Of a stretch of 10,885 bases of DNA, positions 6,005-10,885 are shown one piece after another. Below the pieces are notes generated by a model. It saw only the letters and a program-made list of their open reading frames with translations. It was not told the DNA's origin and searched no databases. The stretch is taken from positions 1 to 10,885 of the forward strand of contig JAAUPC010000093.1 in the NCBI GenBank assembly GCA_012036325.1. The letters run 5' to 3'. Each line of letters opens with the position of its first letter. Position 1 is the first letter of the stretch. The stretch is from Paracoccaceae bacterium. Its GTDB lineage: Bacteria; Pseudomonadota; Alphaproteobacteria; Rhodobacterales; Rhodobacteraceae. The translations under genes were made by a program, and so were the position numbers.

Positions 6005-7215
6005 CCGACGTGACCGCAGCCCAAAAGCCGATCTCGCAGACCGAATTTGTGGCGATCATGGCGATGCTCTTCGCCACCATCGCCATTTCCATCGATGCGA
6101 TGCTGCCCGCCCTGCCTGACATTGCCGCCGCCCTCTCGCCTGACGCGCCAAATGCCGCCCAACTCGTCGTCACCAGCTTTGTCTTTGGCATGGGGATCGG
6201 CACCCTTTTCGCTGGCCCCCTGTCTGACGCTTTCGGCCGCAAGCGCATCATCATGCTGGGCTCGGCCCTCTATGCCTTGGCCGCCCTCGCCTGCTACTTC
6301 GCCCCCTCACTTGAACTGCTGCTGGCCGCCCGTGTCGTGCAGGGCATCGGCGCCGCCGCCCCCCGCACCGTCTCCATCGCGATGATCCGCGATCTCTACA
6401 GCGGGCGCGGCATGGCCAAGATCATGTCCTTTGTCATGATGGTCTTCACCGTCATCCCCGCCGTCGCCCCCCTGATGGGCCAGGGCATCATCGCCATTGC
6501 CGACTGGCACGCGATCTTCCTCGCCTACATCGCGTTTTCCGCCGTCATCATGCTGTGGATGGGCCTGCGCCAGCCGGAAACCCTGCCCCTGACCGCGCGC
6601 CGCACGCTGCAGATATCCACCCTCTGGTCCGCCACGAGTGAGCTTGGCCGCCACCGCGTCATCGTCATCTCCACCATCGTGCAGGCCCTGACACTGGGCG
6701 CGCTTTTTGCCACGCTGTCATCCATGCACGGCATTTTCGAGACACGGTTTGACCGGGCCGAAACTTTCCCCCTCTGGTTTGCCTTTATCGCCGTCGGCTC
6801 CATGTCCGGCAGCCTGCTGAACAGCCGCATCGTGATGAGCCTTGGCATGCGCCGCGTCATCACCGGCACCTTGGCCGCCCAGCTTTGCCTGACGCTGATT
6901 TGCCTTCTGACCATCGCCACCGGCCTGATGCCCGAAGTCCTCGCCTTTCCGGCGCATCTTCTCTGGTCCATCGGCCTGTTCAGCATGATGGGCCTGACCA
7001 TGGGCAACCTCAACGCCCTCGCGATGGAGCCTGTGGGCCATATCGCAGGCCTCGCCGCCTCAGTGATCTCATCACTGGCCACAGTGGGGTCTGTCCTGTT
7101 GGCCATTCCCATCGGGCTTGCCTTCAACGGAACGGTCCTGCCCCTCTTGACGGGCGTTGCGGTCCTGATTGCCGTTGCGCTGTCGCTGATGCGCTTCGGC
7201 CTGCCCGCGCGCTAG
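6001..7215 (+). CDS. Bcr/CflA-type multidrug efflux MFS transporter
   Basis: This 404-residue major facilitator protein, a drug:H+ antiporter of the Bcr/CflA subfamily, exports small toxic compounds across the inner membrane. About twelve hydrophobic segments are visible. The first carries the conserved acidic residue in SIDAMLPALPDIA (Asp32), motif A GPLSDAFGRKR is at 72-82, and LLAARVVQGIGAAAPRTVSIAMIRD (from 107) holds the motif B arginine and the Bcr-type RD. The TTG at 6001 overlaps the preceding stop (TTGA); a GTG at 6010 is the alternative and would remove three residues. It is last in the synthetase-FrnE-transporter operon. Its TAG stop lies in a CTAG shared with the convergent mfd, and I see no terminator hairpin between them. 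Confidence 0.93.
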   Translation: MTDVTAAQKPISQTEFVAIMAMLFATIAISIDAMLPALPDIAAALSPDAPNAAQLVVTSFVFGMGIGTLFAGPLSDAFGRKRIIMLGSALYALAALACYFAPSLELLLAARVVQGIGAAAPRTVSIAMIRDLYSGRGMAKIMSFVMMVFTVIPAVAPLMGQGIIAIADWHAIFLAYIAFSAVIMLWMGLRQPETLPLTARRTLQISTLWSATSELGRHRVIVISTIVQALTLGALFATLSSMHGIFETRFDRAETFPLWFAFIAVGSMSGSLLNSRIVMSLGMRRVITGTLAAQLCLTLICLLTIATGLMPEVLAFPAHLLWSIGLFSMMGLTMGNLNALAMEPVGHIAGLAASVISSLATVGSVLLAIPIGLAFNGTVLPLLTGVAVLIAVALSLMRFGLPAR

Positions 7216-10200
7216 GCCTTCTTCCCGGCCTTCACGACCTCGGCCAGATCGCGGGCGATGTTGAACGCGCCCTTGATCCGGTCGCTTTCGGTCTTCATCT
7301 CGCCGGTCAGCACGATCTTGTTGCCGTTGACCCGCGCGGCCGGCCCTTGAGCCTTCAGAAAATCGACCAGCCCGCCGGGATTGGCAAACTTGTCGTTGTG
7401 AAACTGGATCGTGGCACCCTTCGGCCCGGCATCCAGCTTCGAAATCCCCGCCCGCTTGCACATCGCCTTGATCCGCACGATCAGCATCAGCGTGTTGACC
7501 TCTTTCGGCAGCGGACCAAAGCGGTCGATCAATTCCGCCGCAAAGCCCTCCAACTCCACCTTCGTGCCCAGCGAAGACAGCCGCCGGTAAAGCCCCAGCC
7601 GAATGTCGAGGTCAGGGATATAGCTTTCCGGAATCATCACCGGCACACCCAGGTTCAACTGCGGCGACCAGCCGTCATCGACCGTGGTCAGCCCCTGCAA
7701 TTCCCCGGATTTGATCTTGGCAATCGTGTCTTCCAGCATCTGCTGGTAAAGTTCATACCCGACTTCCTTGATGTGCCCTGACTGTTCTTCGCCCAGAAGA
7801 TTGCCCGCGCCGCGCAGGTCAAGGTCATGGCTGGCAAGGTTGAACCCCGCCCCAAGGCTGTCAAGACCACCCAAGAGCCGCAACCGCTTCATCGCCTGCG
7901 GCGTCAATGGCGCGCGGGGTTTGGTCGTCAGATAAGCATAGGCCCGCGTCTTCGACCGCCCCACCCGACCCCTGATCTGATACAGTTGGCTTAGGCCGAA
8001 CATATCCGCCCGGTGGACAATCATGGTGTTCGCGGTAGGAATATCCAGCCCGCTTTCAACAATGCTGGTCGCAACCAGCACGTCAAACTTGCCGTCATAG
8101 AACTGGTTCATCCGGTCATCCAGGTCCCCCGCCGCCAACTGGCCATGGGCGATGACGTAGCTGACCTCCGGCACATGGGTGCGCAGGAACTCCTCAACCT
8201 CATGCAGGTCGCTGATGCGCGGCACCACATAGAACGACTGCCCGCCCCGGAACCGCTCTCGCAGCAGCGCCTCACGGATGGTGATCGTGTCGAACTCGCT
8301 GACATAAGTGCGGATCGCCAACCGGTCCACCGGGGGCGTCGCGATAATCGACAGATCGCGCACCCCGGTCAGGCTAAGTTGCAACGTCCGGGGGATCGGC
8401 GTCGCGGTCAGGGTCAGAACGTGAACCTCGGACCGCATCTCTTTCAGCCGTTCCTTGTGGGTCACGCCAAAGTGCTGCTCTTCGTCGATGATGAGCAGGC
8501 CAAGGTTCTTGAAGCTCGATCCCCTTGGCGAGCAAGGCATGCGTGCCGACGACGATGTCCACCGACCCATCGGCAATTGCCGCCCGCGTTGCATTGGCGT
8601 CCTTTGTGCTAACAAAGCGCGACAAGGGCCTGACCGAGATCGGAAATCCGCGAAACCGTTCGGCAAAGCTGCGATAGTGCTGGCGGGCCAGAAGCGTCGT
8701 CGGGCAGATCACCGCCACCTGCATCCCGCTCAAGGCCGCAACGAAGGCCGCCCGCATCGCGACCTCAGTCTTGCCAAAGCCCACGTCGCCCACGACAAGG
8801 CGGTCCATGGGCGAACCCTTTTCCAGGTCCGCCACCACATCGGCAATCGCCGCCAGCTGGTCATCGGTTTCCTGATAGGGGAACCGCGCCGCAAACGCCT
8901 CCCAGATCGAATGTGGCGCTTCCAGGATCGGCGCGTGGCGCAAGGCCCGCTCCGCCGCGATGCGCATCAGGCGGTCGGCGATTTCCTTGATCCGTTCCTT
9001 CAGCCTGGCCTTCTTCGCCTGCCAGGCCCCACCGCCCAAGCGGTCAAGCAACCCTTCCTCATGGCCATAACGGCTGAGAAGCTCGATATTCTCCACCGGC
9101 AGGTAAAGCTTTGCATTCTCGGCATATTCCAGCATCACGCAGGCATGCGGCGCGCCAAGTGCGGTGATCGTCTCGATCCCGAGATAGCGCCCCACCCCAT
9201 GTTCGACATGCACCACCAGATCGCCGGGGCTAAGCGTATCTACCTCGCGCAGGAAGTTGTCAGCCTTGCGCTTGCGGCGCGGCTTTCCGACCAGCCGGTC
9301 GCCCAGCACATCCTGTTCGCTGATGACCGCCAGCCCCTTGGCCGTGAACCCCGCCTCCAAAGGCCAGACCACCAGGAACAGCCCGCCTTTCCCGTCAGGC
9401 ACAGCGCGGAAGTCGTCCACATCGGTGACGCCTGTCACCCCGTTGTCTTCCAAAAGCCCCCGCAACCGATCCCGCGCGCCATCGGACCAGCTGGCGATCA
9501 CCACCTGCCCCGCCTTCGCCAGCACCTTCACATGATCCGACAAGGCCCTGAAAAGGTTCACCTTTTCCTGCTGCCGTTCCGGCGCGAAACTGCGGCCCAC
9601 CCGGGCCCCTGCATCCAGCACCCCAGGCCCCGGGCTTTGCGCCAGGGGCGACAGCTGGATCACCCGGTGATCGGCCACCGCCGCCTCCCACCCGGCATCA
9701 TCCAGATAGAGCTCGCCCGGAGGCACCGGCTTGTAGACCGTGTCGATCCGCCCCTTGGCCCCCATCGCCTCAGCCCGGCTGTCATAGCTGTCGTCGATGC
9801 TTTCCCACCGCGCCAGCCGCGCCGGGGTCACCTGATCGTCCAGCATGACGGACGCCTCGGGCAAATAGTCGAAGATCGTCTCCAGCCCCGCATGGAAGAA
9901 CGGCAGCCAATGCTCCATCCCCTGGTGCTTCCGGCCCGCGCTGACCGCCTCATACAAGGGGTCATCCGTTCCCGCCGCGCCAAAACTGATGCGATAGTTC
10001 TGCCGGAACCGCGCGATTGAGGCGTCGTCCAGGATCACCTCGGAAACGGCGGAAAACTCAACCTTTTTCAGCTTCTCAATCGTGCGCTGGCTGTCTGGGT
10101 CAAACCGCCGCGCGCCGTCCAGCACATCGCCGAAGAAATCAAGGCGGATCGGCCCCCCCGGCCCCGGCGGGAAGATGTCCACGATCCCGCCGCGAAACGC

Positions 10201-10541
10201 GCAATCGCCGGGTTCTGCCACGGTAGACACCGGCGAAAACCCCATGCGGGAGAGAAACTGCTTCAGCCGCGCTTCATCTACCCGCTCGCCCACCACCGCC
10301 CGAAAGGACGCGCCCCGCACCACCTCCCGCGCCGGAATGCGCTGGGTCGCGGCGTTCAGCGTGGTCAACAACACGAATGGTCCCGGCATGCCGTCCACAA
10401 GTGCTGCCAGCGTGGCCATCCGGCGGGCGCAGATTTCCGGGTTCGGGCTAACGCGGTCGTAGGGCAGGCAGTCCCAGGCCGGAAAGTCCAAGACCGCCAC
10501 GTCCGGCGCCATCACCGCGAGGGCCGCCCGCATCGCCAGGG
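7212..10541 (-). CDS. mfd: Transcription-repair coupling factor Mfd (5'-truncated, frameshifted)
   Basis: Mfd pushes stalled RNA polymerase off damaged DNA and recruits UvrA for excision repair. The UvrB-like domain is visible from FPAWDCLPYDRVSPNPE, then the RNA polymerase-binding CarD-like domain (SPGDLVVHVEHGVGRYLGIE), then the RecG-like translocase: Walker A GDVGFGKTE (about 8766-8796), DEEQ (about 8479-8490), TATPIPRTL, and QIRGRVGRSKTRAYAYL (about 7934-7985). The C-terminal UvrA-binding domain ends at 7212. An extra base at 8514 breaks the frame between AKGIE and FKNLGLLIIDEEQ; removing it restores the family reading. About 1109 codons remain, and the first few dozen residues of this roughly 1150-residue protein are missing because homology stops near 10541, where other DNA begins. 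The open frame continuing to 10839 is therefore not Mfd. The truncation looks like an assembly joint. Confidence 0.96.
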
Positions 10542-10734
10542 CACAATGCTGATATTGACGGTCTTCGGGCTGCTGGCGCTGCACTCCGTCGAGATATGGT
10601 CGTACGCGTTCCTTTACGCCGGGCTGGGTGAATTCGAAACTCTGGAAACCTCGCTCTACTTTTCGGCCGCGACCTTCACGACGCTGGGCTTCGGGGACGT
10701 CGTGGCGGTCTCGGACCTCGCGCGCTCGCTGGCC
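10537..10734 (+). CDS. Ion-channel domain protein, internal fragment
   Basis: The plus-strand frame reads a hydrophobic helix (MLILTVFGLLALHSVEIWSYA), an amphipathic pore helix (LETSLYFSAATF) and the potassium-channel selectivity filter TLGFGD (10681-10698). This is the layout of small bacterial two-helix ion-channel proteins (Ion_trans_2 type) that carry the HxVEIWxWA motif. Both ends are missing: sequence to the left is mfd on the other strand, and after about 10734 the expected second membrane helix is replaced by glycosidase sequence. It is a fragment brought in by a junction, not a working gene here. Confidence 0.68.
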
Positions 10735-10885
10735 GTGCTGTGGCGCAACGCCGAGGTTGTCACGATGGCCAGCCTGCGCCCCGCTTTTCGCGCGCGAGGG
10801 GAACGTCCAGTGGGCGCTCGACCTCATCTGGTTTGACAACGCGCGGAGTTTTGGGACGCCGTCCTATTATGTCCAGGCGATGTAC
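10735..10885 (+). CDS. GH51 alpha-L-arabinofuranosidase, C-terminal fragment
   Basis: From about 10741 the plus strand reads WRNAEVVTMASL and then, one frame over from 10784, LFAREGNVQWALDLIWFDN followed by RSFGTPSYYVQAMY to the window end. This matches the C-terminal conserved block of GH51 arabinofuranosidases (ERNxDxVxMASYAPLF...W.PDLIxFDN...GTPSYYVQ), enzymes that remove arabinose side chains from plant polysaccharides. A one-base insertion (or two-base loss) between 10777 and 10783 shifts the frame. It is a partial, unrelated piece at the contig edge. Confidence 0.72.

Noticed and set aside
8455..10020. 521-codon open frame on the plus strand, antisense to mfd
   Set aside because: The opposite strand carries unmistakable Mfd domains. 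The antisense translation is rich in Arg, Pro and His with no family resemblance, as expected from third-position GC bias.
10542..10839. N-terminal part of the open frame that continues mfd to 10839
   Set aside because: The residues do not resemble Mfd. The plus strand here encodes ion-channel and GH51 sequence, so the openness is accidental.
1..10885. CRISPR arrays, tRNA or rRNA genes, insertion sequences, phage genes
   Set aside because: No regularly spaced repeats, tRNA cloverleaf, transposase motif or terminal inverted repeats were seen. The junctions at the ends lack any mobile-element signature.

Overview
The window looks like chromosomal DNA from a high-GC alphaproteobacterium, most likely of the Rhodobacteraceae (Rhodobacter/Paracoccus group). 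That placement rests on the strong G/C bias at third codon positions, the overlapping 3-hydroxybutyrate dehydrogenase/patatin gene pair, and the style of the Mfd, entericidin and HTH-cupin proteins. It is an inference from recognised families, not a database result.

Left part (about 115-1317). A minus-strand pair, bdhA and a patatin-like gene, overlaps by 16 bases and belongs to poly-hydroxybutyrate/ketone-body metabolism. Upstream lies a non-coding stretch with a very good minus-strand promoter, a small stem-loop and a strong intrinsic terminator. Together these outline a compact RNA of about 76 nt, the best candidate for something undescribed here. A plus-strand promoter faces the other way.

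Middle part (1318-3871). A YejA-like peptide-binding protein on the plus strand has no transporter partner genes here and is split by one frameshift. A tiny entericidin-type lipoprotein follows. An HTH-cupin regulator converges on it from the minus strand and is interrupted by an in-frame amber codon. Its N-terminal DNA-binding half cannot be read cleanly.

Right part (3872-10541). Three tightly coupled plus-strand genes follow: an acyl-CoA synthetase (two frameshifts), a FrnE/DsbA-type thioredoxin-fold protein and a Bcr/CflA-type efflux transporter. Start and stop codons overlap at both joints. The transporter converges on mfd, the transcription-repair coupling factor, and the two genes share a palindromic CTAG that supplies both stop codons. 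mfd carries one frameshift and lacks its first few dozen residues.

The ends do not fit. At the right, mfd stops abruptly near 10541 and continues as a piece of an ion-channel gene on the opposite strand. Near 10735 this changes again into the C-terminus of a GH51 arabinofuranosidase. At the left, the patatin gene breaks off near 115 into unrelated sequence. Together with single-base indels, several in C runs, this points to a low-coverage or draft contig with misassembled tips rather than real gene fusions. The core of about 115-10541 is coherent.
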